64,000 nt of DNA, from assembly GCF_000380085.1 (NCBI RefSeq), contig NZ_KB904539.1, positions 1 through 64,000 of the forward strand, read 5' to 3'. Each line of letters begins with the position of its first letter. Within the stretch, counting starts at the first letter, position 1. Under the pieces are notes generated by a model that searched no databases, was not told the origin of the DNA, and worked only from the letters and a program-made list of their open reading frames with translations. The stretch comes from Streptococcus merionis DSM 19192. Its GTDB lineage: Bacteria > Bacillota > Bacilli > Lactobacillales > Streptococcaceae. Positions 55,745 through 64,000 of the stretch are shown in pieces. The position numbers and the translations under genes are program-made.

Positions 55745-56566
55745 ATGCCTGAATTACCTGAAGTTGAAACGGTGCGTCGTGGTTTGGAAAAATTGGTTCT
55801 GGGGCGGACAATTGCTTCGGTTGATGTCCGTGTGCCTCGGATGGTAACGCCTGAACCAGAAGTTTTTTGCTTAACAGTTGCTGGTCAGACTATCCAGAGC
55901 CTTGCTCGTCGGGGGAAATACCTCATTTTTGAGCTGGACGAATGTCTCATGATTTCTCATCTAAGGATGGAAGGAAAATACTTACTTTTTGACAATCAGG
56001 TGCCTGATAATAAGCACTTTCATGTCTTTTTTAGGCTGGATGATGGGGCGACCTTGGTTTATCAGGATGTCCGCAAGTTTGGCACTCTGGAGTTGATCAG
56101 AAAGACTGATTTAGAGGTATTCTTTGCTCAGAAGAAAATTGGTCCTGAGCCAACGAGGGAAGATTTCAAACTTGAGCCGTTTGAGTCAGCTCTGCTATCT
56201 TCCAAAAAGAAAATCAAACCTTACCTTTTAGAGCAGAGCTTAGTGGCTGGTCTGGGGAATATCTATGTGGATGAGGTCCTTTGGGCGGCGCGTGTGCACC
56301 CTGAGACAGTGGTAGCGACACTCAAAAAAGCGCAGATCAAGCGGCTCCACGATGAGACGATTCGGATTTTGCAGCTGGGTGTAGAAAAGAGGGGGTCAAC
56401 TATTAGGACCTATCGCAATGCTCTAGGAGAAGATGGAACTATGCAGGATTTTCTCAAGGTTTACGGTCGGACAGGTCAGCCTTGCGAGCGTTGCGGAACC
56501 GCTATTTGGAAAATTAAAGTAGGAGGGCGGGGCAGTCATTTCTGCCCGCGGTGTCAAAAGATATGA
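55745..56566 (+). CDS. mutM: Formamidopyrimidine-DNA glycosylase
   Basis: MutM (Fpg) removes 8-oxoguanine and other oxidised purines and nicks the abasic site. The 273-residue protein begins with the catalytic PELPEVE (N-terminal Pro and Glu), has the LRMEGKY DNA-binding loop, the helix-two-turn-helix region with [10 protein letters not shown], and a C-terminal zinc finger (CERCG...CPRC). Its last 4 bases overlap coaE, a common pairing. Confidence 0.97.
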   Translation: MPELPEVETVRRGLEKLVLGRTIASVDVRVPRMVTPEPEVFCLTVAGQTIQSLARRGKYLIFELDECLMISHLRMEGKYLLFDNQVPDNKHFHVFFRLDDGATLVYQDVRKFGTLELIRKTDLEVFFAQKKIGPEPTREDFKLEPFESALLSSKKKIKPYLLEQSLVAGLGNIYVDEVLWAARVHPETVVATLKKAQIKRLHDETIRILQLGVEKRGSTIRTYRNALGEDGTMQDFLKVYGRTGQPCERCGTAIWKIKVGGRGSHFCPRCQKI

Positions 56567-57159
56567 GCAAGATTATCGGCATTACAGGCGGTATCGCCTC
56601 TGGCAAGTCAACAGTGGTCGATTACCTGCGTGGACGTGACTATACCATTATTGATGCAGATCAGGTGGTGCATGAATTGCAGGCCAAGGGTGGAAAACTT
56701 TATTATGCTCTTGTAGACTGGTTGGGTCAGGAGATTCTGACAGAATCAGGAGATTTGAACCGAGAAAAGCTAGCCGAGCTTATCTTTTCCAATGAGGAAA
56801 ATAAAGCGCAGTCTTCTCGAATTCAAGATGCGATTATTCGTGAGGAGTTGGCCGCTCGCAAGGAGCGTTTAGCTCAGGAAGAAGACGTCTTTTTCATGGA
56901 CATTCCTTTGCTTTATGAGCTTGGCTACGAAGGATGGTTTGATGCTGTTTGGGTTATCTATGTTGATCGAAAAGTCCAGTTAGAACGCTTGATGGTACGA
57001 AACGGGTTGACAGCGATTGAGGCTCAACAACGCCTAGCTTCACAAGGTCTTCTATCTGAGAAACGAGATCGTGCTGACCTGGTCATTGACAATAACGGCA
57101 GACGGTACGAAACCTATAAGCAACTGGATAAAGCTTTGGATGCCCTATCGCTTTTTTAG
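56563..57159 (+). CDS. coaE: Dephospho-CoA kinase
   Basis: CoaE performs the last step of coenzyme A synthesis. The 198-residue P-loop kinase has [17 protein letters not shown] (residues 5-21), DADQVVHEL, and the lid motif [10 protein letters not shown] use the ATG at 56563, which overlaps the mutM stop and gives [10 protein letters not shown]. Confidence 0.95.
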   Translation: MSKIIGITGGIASGKSTVVDYLRGRDYTIIDADQVVHELQAKGGKLYYALVDWLGQEILTESGDLNREKLAELIFSNEENKAQSSRIQDAIIREELAARKERLAQEEDVFFMDIPLLYELGYEGWFDAVWVIYVDRKVQLERLMVRNGLTAIEAQQRLASQGLLSEKRDRADLVIDNNGRRYETYKQLDKALDALSLF

Positions 57160-57169
57160 GCGGAATTTC

Positions 57170-57178
57170 TGGTATAAT
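57170..57178 (+). promoter_or_regulatory. Extended -10 promoter of the HerA-like gene
   Basis: CTGG-TATAAT lies 38 bases upstream of the chosen ATG, just after the coaE stop. Confidence 0.6.
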
Positions 57179-57215
57179 AGTGGGAAAAGAACAGGTTTTA
57201 AATGAAGGAGATCTT

Positions 57216-58700
57216 ATGACAAGGATTCAAGTGGCTAAAGGGAGAATTCCCATTGAAATGGAGCTCGGCATGCTTAATCGTCACGGCTTGATTGCAGGGG
57301 CGACAGGTACTGGTAAGACTGTAACACTCAAGGTCATTGCCGAGCAGTTGAGTTTGGCTGGTGTGCCTGTTTTTTTAGCAGATATTAAGGGAGATTTGAC
57401 TAGTCTTGCCAAGCCGGGTGAAGTAACTGAAAAATTGGCCGCTCGCTTAGAAAAATTAGGCATCACAGATTTTGAACCACGAGCTTTTCCTGTACGCCTT
57501 TGGGATGTGTTCGGAGAGCAGGGGCATCCTGTGCGGACGACGGTTTCTGAGATGGGGCCCATGCTCTTATCTCGCCTTTTGAACCTCAATGATACGCAAA
57601 CAGGTGTCCTTAACATTGTCTTTAAGATTGCAGATGAGAAGGGCTGGCTTTTGATTGATCTTAAAGATTTACAGGCGATTTTGCGGGAGCTGGCTGATAA
57701 CAGCAAGGAGTATACAGGTGTTTATGGCAATATTGCTAAGGCAACGGTCGGTGCGATTCAGCGTAGCCTGTTGGCTTTGGAGCAAGAGGGAGGTCATATC
57801 TTCTTTGGAGAACCAGGGCTGAATTTGGCTGATTTTATGCAGTTAGACGCTGATGGTCGAGGGATAATTAATGTTCTCAGTGCCAATAAACTTTTCCAGT
57901 CACCCTTGCTTTACTCGACTTTTCTTCTTTGGATGTTGGCAGAGCTCTACGAAATGTTACCAGAAGTAGGTGATGTGGACAAACCTAAATTGGTCTTCTT
58001 CTTTGACGAGGCCCATCTTCTTTTTAAGGATGCTCCTAAGGTCTTCGTGGACAAGGTCGAACAAATCGTTCGTTTGGTTCGCTCTAAGGGGGTCGGTGTC
58101 TTCTTCGTGACGCAAAATCCGATCGATTTACCTGAGGCAGTCTTGGCTCAACTTGGTAACCGCGTCCAGCATGCGCTTAGAGCTTACACGCCAAAGGAAC
58201 TCAAGGCGGTTAAGACTGCTGCTGAGACTTTCCGTCAAAATCCAGAGCTTGATGTGACAACGACCATTACTGAGCTGGAAGTTGGTGAAGCACTGATTTC
58301 CTTCCTTAATGAATCCGCGCAACCTAGTGTGGTGGAACGCGCTTTTGTCTTTCCGCCGCTCAGCAGTTTTGGTACAGTAGATGCTATGACTATCCAAGGG
58401 CTGATTAACCAGTCGCCGCTGGACGCGAAATACCGCGAGACCTTGGATCGAGAATCAGCTTTCGAATTATTAGCAGCCAAAATTTTGAAGGATGAGCAGG
58501 ATAAGGCTATGGCAGCAGAGCAAGCACGTCTTGAAAAAGAACGCAAGGCTCTTGAAAAAGAGCAAAAGCGCGTCAGTAGCACTCGCCGCCCGCGTACTGC
58601 TGTTGAGAAAGCGACAGATAGCTTTATCAACTCAGCTGTGCGAACGATTGGTCGCGAGCTGGCTAGAGGTATTTTGGGAAGTCTACGCGGTAAGCGCTAG
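57216..58700 (+). CDS. HerA-like/DUF853 ATPase (helicase HerA-like domain)
   Basis: The 494-residue protein matches the DUF853 family of HerA/FtsK-like ATPases. It has Walker A GATGTGKT (residues 28-35), a Walker B LVFFFDEAHLLF near residue 260, sensor VFFVTQNP, and a basic coiled-coil C-terminal region (about 415-470) with Lys/Glu repeats. No nuclease partner such as NurA is adjacent. The family's DNA substrate and role are not established. AAGGAG gives a good ribosome binding site; longer starts overlap the promoter. Confidence 0.9.
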   Translation: MTRIQVAKGRIPIEMELGMLNRHGLIAGATGTGKTVTLKVIAEQLSLAGVPVFLADIKGDLTSLAKPGEVTEKLAARLEKLGITDFEPRAFPVRLWDVFGEQGHPVRTTVSEMGPMLLSRLLNLNDTQTGVLNIVFKIADEKGWLLIDLKDLQAILRELADNSKEYTGVYGNIAKATVGAIQRSLLALEQEGGHIFFGEPGLNLADFMQLDADGRGIINVLSANKLFQSPLLYSTFLLWMLAELYEMLPEVGDVDKPKLVFFFDEAHLLFKDAPKVFVDKVEQIVRLVRSKGVGVFFVTQNPIDLPEAVLAQLGNRVQHALRAYTPKELKAVKTAAETFRQNPELDVTTTITELEVGEALISFLNESAQPSVVERAFVFPPLSSFGTVDAMTIQGLINQSPLDAKYRETLDRESAFELLAAKILKDEQDKAMAAEQARLEKERKALEKEQKRVSSTRRPRTAVEKATDSFINSAVRTIGRELARGILGSLRGKR

Positions 58701-58741
58701 ACTTCCTATCTGACAGATGATATACAGAAGGTGAGCGACAG

Positions 58742-58891
58742 GTGCGAGTTAAGATCAATTTGAAATGCAGTACATGTGGCCGACTAAACTACTTGACCAG
58801 TAAGAACAACAAGACCCATCCTGAAAAAATTCAAGTTCCCAAATTTTGCCCAAAGGAAAGAAAAGTAACCTTGCATATTGAAAGTAAATAG
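58742..58891 (+). CDS. rpmG: 50S ribosomal protein L33
   Basis: A 49-codon gene starting with GTG encodes [13 protein letters not shown] followed by [26 protein letters not shown] and a short tail, which is ribosomal protein L33. Of the two CxxC pairs in zinc-binding L33, the first is present (CSTC) and the second is reduced to one Cys (FCPKE), so this looks like the Cys-poor, non-zinc type. AAGGTGA lies about 12 bases upstream. It sits directly before secG, the usual streptococcal order. Confidence 0.93.
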   Translation: MRVKINLKCSTCGRLNYLTSKNNKTHPEKIQVPKFCPKERKVTLHIESK

Positions 58892-58936
58892 CTTTTGTGG
58901 TAAAATAGGGAGAATTGATTTTAGAAAGTGACGACT

Positions 58937-59170
58937 ATGTACAACTTATTATTAACAGTTTTCTTAATTTTATCGGTTATTACTGTGATTGTGATTTTTA
59001 TGCAGCCAACCAAAAACCAGTCTTCAAACGTTTTTGATGCTAGTTCTGGTGCGCTTTTCGAGCGTACCAAAGCGCGTGGTTTTGAAGCAGTGATGCAACG
59101 TTTGACAGGGATTTTGATTTTTCTCTGGTTAGCAGTTGCTCTAGCTTTGGCCATTATTTCAAGTCAATAA
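58937..59170 (+). CDS. secG: Preprotein translocase subunit SecG
   Basis: SecG is the small accessory membrane subunit of the SecYEG channel. The 77-residue protein has two membrane helices (LLLTVFLILSVITVIVIFMQ and the C-terminal ILIFLWLAVALALAI) joined by the family's polar loop NQSSNVFDASSGALFE. I start at the ATG at 58937; a GTG three codons upstream is possible. A terminator follows. Confidence 0.93.
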   Translation: MYNLLLTVFLILSVITVIVIFMQPTKNQSSNVFDASSGALFERTKARGFEAVMQRLTGILIFLWLAVALALAIISSQ

Positions 59171-59176
59171 AGCAGA

Positions 59177-59200
59177 CAAAGGGCCGAACAGGTCCTTTTC
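59177..59200 (+). terminator. secG terminator
   Basis: AAAGGGCC pairs with GGTCCTTTT around a short loop, followed by a T-rich tail. Confidence 0.7.
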
Positions 59201-59498
59201 TATTTTGCCAGAAGAAAAGGATTGAGGAGCCATGGCTCATAACAGTCGAGCTCATTCTTAAAAACAAGCGAATGGAAGACAGTTATGAGCAATGCAGAAC
59301 GTGTTCATCAAGACGAGGTGCCGAGCTGTTCGTTTGATTTTCGAAGGGGATTAGCATCTCTAGAGGTCCTTGGCACTGAACTTGTTTGGTGCGGCACTCT
59401 TGCAATTGATGGATTTTGAAACAGCGGGCCCTTGCTGGATGACAGATTCTGGATAGGTTTGGTTTAGTCGTCGGGCTTTGCGCCCAGAGAAAGGATAC
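59201..59498. other. Intergenic region upstream of rnr
   Basis: No gene is supported. I see no hairpin repeat here; AAAGGATAC precedes the rnr ATG. Confidence 0.35.
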
Positions 59499-61847
59499 AT
59501 GAAAACAGATATTTTAAACTTACTAAAGGATCAAGGTGCCATGACCATGGACGCCTTGGCGGAAGCCTTGGGACAATCGTCTGCCAAAGGTTTCACAGAG
59601 CTGGTCAAGACGGTTTCTAGGATGGAATCTCAGCGGCAATTGACTTTCAAAAAGGATGGGACTATCGATCTCAGAGAGAAAAAGGCTAAGCCGATAACCT
59701 TGAAAGGGCATTTTTCTGCCCACAAGAGTGGCTTTGGCTTTGTCAAACTAGAAGATAGTGATGAGGAGGTCTTCGTTGGGCGCAATGATGTGGGATATGC
59801 CATTGATGGTGACACCGTTGAGCTTGTTGTAACGAAGCCTGCTGACCGTCTCAAAGGAACAGTGGCAGAGGCTCGGATTGTTGATGTTTTGGAGCACAGT
59901 CTGACCACTGCGGTTGGCACTCTTGTTCTTGACGATGAAAAGCCTAAATACGTTGGTTATATTCGCAGTAAAAACCAAAAGATTTCCCAGCTGATCTATG
60001 TCAAAAAGCCTGCTCTTGTCTTTAAGGGGACAGAGGTGATTAAGGTTGACATTGTCAAGTATCCGACCCGTCACCATGACTTCTTTGTGGCAGAATTACG
60101 GGAAGTGGTGGGACATGTGGACGACCCAGGGATTGATGTTTTGGAAATCTTGGAGAGTATGGATATCGCTTCAGAATTTCCAGAGGTTGTGTTAGCAGAG
60201 GCTGCTGCCATTCCAGATAAGCCGACGGAGGAAGATTTCAAGGGGCGTTTGGATCTGAGAGATGAGATCATTTTTACCATCGATGGTGCAGATGCCAAGG
60301 ACTTGGATGATGCTATTCATATTAAAGAGCTGCCCAATGGCCACTTTGAGCTTGGAGTTCACATTGCTGATGTGTCTTACTATGTTAAGGAAGGTTCTGC
60401 TCTGGATCAGGAAGCTCTTAATCGAGGGACCTCTGTTTATGTGACGGACCGCGTGGTACCGATGCTGCCAGAGCGGTTGTCTAATAGCATTTGCTCGCTC
60501 AATCCTAATGTGGATCGTTTGACCCAGTCAGCCATTATGGAAATCAATGACAAGGGGCGCGTGGTTAACTACCGGCTGGCTCAGACAATCATCAAGACAA
60601 CCTACCGTATGACCTATAGTGCAGTGAATGATATGATTGCAGGTGATCAGGAAACCTTGTCAGAGTTTGCTAAGATTGTGGTCTCTGTTGAGCTTATGGT
60701 CAAGCTTCATAAGATTTTGGAAAACATGCGAACCCGTCGAGGAGCTCTTAACTTTGATACCAAAGAGGCTAAAATTCTGGTCAACAAGCTTGGTAAGCCT
60801 GTGGATATCGCTCTGCGCCAGCGCGGTATTGCGGAGCGCATGGTTGAGTCCTTTATGCTGGTAGCTAATGAAACGGTAGCTGAGCATTTTGATAGATTAG
60901 AGCTACCGTTTATCTACCGAATTCATGAAGAGCCAAAGGCCGAGAAACTCCAGACCTTTATGGATTATGCCGCGACGTTTGGGATTCCTATCCGAGGAAC
61001 TGCTAGTCAGATTGGTCAAGAAGCTCTTCAGGACTTTATGGCCAAGGTGGCTGGTCAGCCAAACAGCGAAGTTCTCTCTATGATGCTCTTACGTTCTATG
61101 CAGCAGGCGCGTTATGCCGAGCATAATCACGGACACTACGGCTTAGCTGCAGACTATTATACCCACTTCACCAGCCCGATTCGCCGCTATCCTGATCTCA
61201 TGGTCCATCGAATGCTACGGGATTATGGGCAAAAAGCTGCGCAAGAAACGGTCGATCACTTCGCAGCTGTTGTTCCTGAGGTTGCTAGCCAGTCTAGCCG
61301 ACTCGAACGCCGGGCGATTGATGCCGAGCGTGAGGTTGAGGCGATGAAGAAAGCTGAGTTTATGCAGGACTTTGTCGGTGACGAATTTGATGCGGTTGTC
61401 TCAAGTGTTGTGAAGTTTGGACTTTTTGTCGAGTTACCAAATACAGTTGAAGGGCTTATCCATGTGACCAATTTGCCAGAATATTTTCATTACAACGAAC
61501 GCACGATGACCCTCCAAGGGGAAAAATCAGGTGTCGTTTTCCGAGTTGGTCAGCCAGTCCGTATCAAATTGATCAAGGCTGAAAAATCAACTGGTGAGAT
61601 TGACTTTGAGTGGGTACCGTCAGATGTGGATGTGGTGGAAAAACGCACCAAATTAGGCAAGGACCGGCAAGAAACCCGCCGCAGAAGACCAGTCTCGTCT
61701 CGGTCCGATGCCACCAAGAGTAAGGGCGGGCAGAAAAACAAGAAGGCAGCCAGCAAGAAAAAAGGCAAGAAACCCTTTTACAAAGAAATAGCCAAAAAAG
61801 GAGGAACACATGGCAAAAGGCGAAGGACAGGTCGTCGCGCAAAATAA
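59499..61847 (+). CDS. rnr: Ribonuclease R
   Basis: RNase R is a processive 3'-5' exoribonuclease that degrades structured RNA and works with tmRNA in trans-translation. The 782-residue protein has an N-terminal winged-helix region, cold-shock domains ([17 protein letters not shown]), the RNB catalytic domain with [15 protein letters not shown] and [15 protein letters not shown] (as [15 protein letters not shown]), an S1 domain ([23 protein letters not shown]), and a Lys-rich tail. I start at the ATG at 59499, behind AAAGGA. It overlaps smpB by 38 bases. Confidence 0.96.
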   Translation: MKTDILNLLKDQGAMTMDALAEALGQSSAKGFTELVKTVSRMESQRQLTFKKDGTIDLREKKAKPITLKGHFSAHKSGFGFVKLEDSDEEVFVGRNDVGYAIDGDTVELVVTKPADRLKGTVAEARIVDVLEHSLTTAVGTLVLDDEKPKYVGYIRSKNQKISQLIYVKKPALVFKGTEVIKVDIVKYPTRHHDFFVAELREVVGHVDDPGIDVLEILESMDIASEFPEVVLAEAAAIPDKPTEEDFKGRLDLRDEIIFTIDGADAKDLDDAIHIKELPNGHFELGVHIADVSYYVKEGSALDQEALNRGTSVYVTDRVVPMLPERLSNSICSLNPNVDRLTQSAIMEINDKGRVVNYRLAQTIIKTTYRMTYSAVNDMIAGDQETLSEFAKIVVSVELMVKLHKILENMRTRRGALNFDTKEAKILVNKLGKPVDIALRQRGIAERMVESFMLVANETVAEHFDRLELPFIYRIHEEPKAEKLQTFMDYAATFGIPIRGTASQIGQEALQDFMAKVAGQPNSEVLSMMLLRSMQQARYAEHNHGHYGLAADYYTHFTSPIRRYPDLMVHRMLRDYGQKAAQETVDHFAAVVPEVASQSSRLERRAIDAEREVEAMKKAEFMQDFVGDEFDAVVSSVVKFGLFVELPNTVEGLIHVTNLPEYFHYNERTMTLQGEKSGVVFRVGQPVRIKLIKAEKSTGEIDFEWVPSDVDVVEKRTKLGKDRQETRRRRPVSSRSDATKSKGGQKNKKAASKKKGKKPFYKEIAKKGGTHGKRRRTGRRAK

Positions 61848-62277
61848 AAAAGCGCGCCATGATTACACCATTGTAGATACTGTTGAAGCGGGCATGGTTC
61901 TGACAGGGACGGAGATTAAGAGCGTACGTGCGGCTCGCATTCAGCTTAAGGACGGCTTTGCACAAATTAAGCGGGGGGAAGCTTGGCTCAGCAATGTCCA
62001 TATCGCCCCTTATGATGAGGGGAATATTTGGAATCAGGATCCTGAGCGGACTCGAAAGTTGTTATTACGCCGCAAGCAAATCAATGCCTTAGAGCAGGAG
62101 CTCAAAGGTTCAGGCATGACACTAGTGCCGCTCAAGGTCTACCTCAAGGACGGCTACGCCAAAGTTCTTTTGGGGCTCGCTAAGGGGAAACACGACTACG
62201 ACAAGCGCGATTCCATCAAAAAACGCGAGCAAGACCGTGATATCAAACGCCAGATGAAGAACTTCAATGGACGGTAA
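61810..62277 (+). CDS. smpB: SsrA-binding protein SmpB
   Basis: SmpB binds tmRNA and brings it to stalled ribosomes. The 155-residue protein has the core [24 protein letters not shown], the central NAHIAPY-like [23 protein letters not shown], and the basic C-terminal tail [19 protein letters not shown]. It starts inside the rnr 3' end behind AAAGGAGG, the usual rnr-smpB coupling. Confidence 0.97.
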   Translation: MAKGEGQVVAQNKKARHDYTIVDTVEAGMVLTGTEIKSVRAARIQLKDGFAQIKRGEAWLSNVHIAPYDEGNIWNQDPERTRKLLLRRKQINALEQELKGSGMTLVPLKVYLKDGYAKVLLGLAKGKHDYDKRDSIKKREQDRDIKRQMKNFNGR

Positions 62278-62305
62278 TCAGAAGTTATAGTCGATTGAAA
62301 CGGGA

Positions 62306-62465
62306 TTATCAATGTATTAGAGCCTAATCAGCAGTGGTTCATTGTCGTTAAAGCGCCTAATGATCTTTGCAGGGGTAAGACTAAGTTGGCGGGTCAACAG
62401 GTCTTACTCCCAACCACTGCGTTGAGATGTTGACGCAAACGATGAGTGGTGAGGTTGGCCTTTTT
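62306..62465. repeat. Extended module-C repeat, forward copy
   Basis: It matches 47060-47235 in inverted orientation and shares the 86-bp core with 3010-3095. The core hairpin is GGGGTAAGAC/GTCTTACTCCC. It lies after smpB and may end that transcript; the downstream GAGGTTGGCC...GGCC-like arm is followed by a T-run. Confidence 0.78.
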
Positions 62466-62601
62466 GCTAGCCTTTTTATTTGTTAGATTTTGACTTTTCA
62501 GTTGGCCCGTTTAATCATTTTCTATTTTGTTCAAAAATTTTTGCTTTTCCAGCTTCTTTTTGATAAGTTAATGATAACGATATAAACTAGGTGGAAATAG
62601 T

Positions 62602-64000
62602 ATGTCACTGAAAAAGGCCATTTTGGAAAAGGGGCTGGAAGCCTTATTTTCTCAAGCTACGATTGGGATTGAAAAGGAAGGTCAACGGATCGATCTACAA
62701 GGAAACATTAGCCAAACACGGCATCCCAAAGCTTTTGGATCTCGGACTTTTCATCCTTATATTCAGACAGATTTTGCGGAGTCGCAGTTGGAGCTGATTA
62801 CACCGGTCTGTGAGTCATCAGCAGAGGCACTTCGCTTTTTAGGCGCAGTCCATGAAGTGACCTTACAGCAGTTACCTGAAAGCGAGCTGCTTTGGCCTTT
62901 TTCAGTACCAGCACTCTTGCCTTCAGAAGATACGATTTTAGAAGCCCAGATGGCAGATGAAGACCGTCATTATCGGGAATATTTGACTGAAAAATACGGC
63001 AAATATAAGCAAATGGTGTCTGGCATTCATTATAATTTTGGCCTGACGACAGAATTTTTGAAAAAGCTGGCAGAGGAGGGCGAGTCCTTAGTCGATCTTC
63101 GTAACCGGGTCTATATGAAGCTTGCGCGTCAATTTTTGCGTTACCAGTGGCTTCTGGTTTACCTGCTTGGGGCATCACCTTTTGCGCCTGATGCTTATTT
63201 TAGGAATGGGGAGGTTTTGAGCAAACCTGTTCGTTCTCTGCGTGCTAGTCGTTTTGGTTATGCCAATGCTCCTGAGATTTCGGTTTCCTTTGACAGTTTG
63301 GACGCTTACATCTCAGATCTTCGCCAGCTGGTTGACACAGGGCAGCTTATTGCAGAAAAGGAATTTTACGAAAGTGTTCGCTTTCGTGGAGCCAAGACAG
63401 TCCGTGATTTTCCGACAAAGGGGATTCAATATCTGGAGTTCCGCCTCTTTGACCTCAACCCTTTTGCGCCTTATGGCATCACTGCTGAGGATGCTCGCTT
63501 TATTCATCTCTTTCTCATGGGGCTACTTTGGATGGAGGAAACTCCAGATTATCGTGTAGGATTTTCTCTCAAGGAAGAAACAGCCTTGGCGCATCCACTT
63601 GATTCAGCGCTTGACTTAGCAGAGGCTGAGCAGATTTTTAAAATTTTGTCGGAAATGGCAGAGCTCCTCGACCTACCAGATAGCGATCGTGAACTTTTGG
63701 CCACCAAATGTTCCCAGCTGAGACAGCCTGAAAAAACAGTTGGAGGCCAACTCTGGCAGACCTGTCAAGATCAGGAAAGTTTGTTAGCTGTTGGCCTCAA
63801 TTTAGCCAAGACTTACAAGTCAAAAGTTATGAAACGCCCTTTTGGTCTCCAAGCTTATGCTCAGATGGAGCTCTCGACTCAGGCTTTTCTGGCAGATGCT
63901 ATTCAGTACGGTTTTCAATTAGAAATTCTAGATGAGCGCGATCAATTTGTCAAGCTGACTTTTGGCAAACATATCGAGTATGTCAAGAATGGCAATATGA
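62602..64000 (+). CDS. gshAB: Bifunctional glutamate--cysteine ligase/glutathione synthetase, N-terminal part (runs off window)
   Basis: The open frame runs from the ATG at 62602 to the window edge (466 codons) without a stop. It begins MSLKKAILEKGLEALFSQAT and shows the glutamate-cysteine ligase features GIEKEGQRID, the ESQLELITP region and YGKYKQMVSGIHYNFG. Fused GshAB (GshF) proteins of streptococci are about 750 residues, with an ATP-grasp glutathione synthetase domain at the C-terminus. That part lies outside the window, so the fusion is inferred from family and genus. Glutathione would complement the AhpCF peroxidase defence. TAGGTGGA precedes the start. Confidence 0.92.
   Translation, partial: MSLKKAILEKGLEALFSQATIGIEKEGQRIDLQGNISQTRHPKAFGSRTFHPYIQTDFAESQLELITPVCESSAEALRFLGAVHEVTLQQLPESELLWPFSVPALLPSEDTILEAQMADEDRHYREYLTEKYGKYKQMVSGIHYNFGLTTEFLKKLAEEGESLVDLRNRVYMKLARQFLRYQWLLVYLLGASPFAPDAYFRNGEVLSKPVRSLRASRFGYANAPEISVSFDSLDAYISDLRQLVDTGQLIAEKEFYESVRFRGAKTVRDFPTKGIQYLEFRLFDLNPFAPYGITAEDARFIHLFLMGLLWMEETPDYRVGFSLKEETALAHPLDSALDLAEAEQIFKILSEMAELLDLPDSDRELLATKCSQLRQPEKTVGGQLWQTCQDQESLLAVGLNLAKTYKSKVMKRPFGLQAYAQMELSTQAFLADAIQYGFQLEILDERDQFVKLTFGKHIEYVKNGNM

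Noticed and set aside
63242..63559. 105-codon frame inside gshAB
   Set aside because: It is an alternative-frame shadow of the open gshAB frame, which runs unbroken to the window edge.

Overview
The window is a low-GC Firmicutes chromosome segment that I place in the genus Streptococcus. The evidence is gene order and family content: a murD-murG-divIB-ftsA-ftsZ-ylmE-sepF-yggT-ylmH-divIVA-ileS cell-division block, small families typical of streptococci (DUF3165, DUF1827, DUF1797, YqgQ), a RegR-type hyaluronan regulon, clpE under a CtsR operator, and a gshAB fusion gene. I cannot fix the species from the sequence.

Layout. At 1-209 is the broken-off end of an IS630-like transposase. At 615-2721 is the AhpC/AhpF peroxidase pair. 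At 3357-12263 is a complete intracellular pathway for unsaturated hyaluronan (or chondroitin) disaccharides. A rightward operon encodes a mannose-family PTS (IIA, IIB, IIC, IID) and unsaturated glucuronyl hydrolase. A divergent leftward operon encodes DHU isomerase, an SDR reductase, KDG kinase and KDPG aldolase. The LacI-family regulator RegR lies downstream. Both promoters can be read base by base, with palindromic operators and one catabolite-repression (cre)-like site between them. At 12559-16474 are a phosphatase, YqgQ, a rhodanese-like protein, and an Rgg-type regulator paired with an MFS exporter; that pair is bracketed by a 25-bp direct repeat. TypA follows, then the peptidoglycan and division cluster (19310-28904), which leads into an isoleucine T-box and ileS.

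From 32374 to 40201 come small housekeeping genes (DUF1827, Nudix, clpE, DUF1797, B3/4 domain, folD, GNAT, NAD(P)H-hydrate dehydratase). A tRNA-Ser(GGA) follows. A 1.2-kb repeat-rich intergenic region precedes the tightly packed xseA-xseB-ispA-tlyA-argR-recN operon. Next are a Cof hydrolase, ybeY-dgkA-era, asnA, a run of small Nudix/GNAT/histidine-phosphatase genes, mutM-coaE, a HerA-like ATPase, rpmG (too short for most ORF filters), secG, rnr-smpB, and the first 466 codons of gshAB at the right edge.

The least explained material is between the genes. Several modular hairpin-forming repeats recur at five or more sites. One is a 114-bp-period tandem array ending just before the xseA ribosome binding site, with a further copy in the regR leader. 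Their stems carry compensatory base changes between copies, which argues for selection on folded structure. A 141-bp MITE-like element with an ATT duplication lies at 51717-51857.
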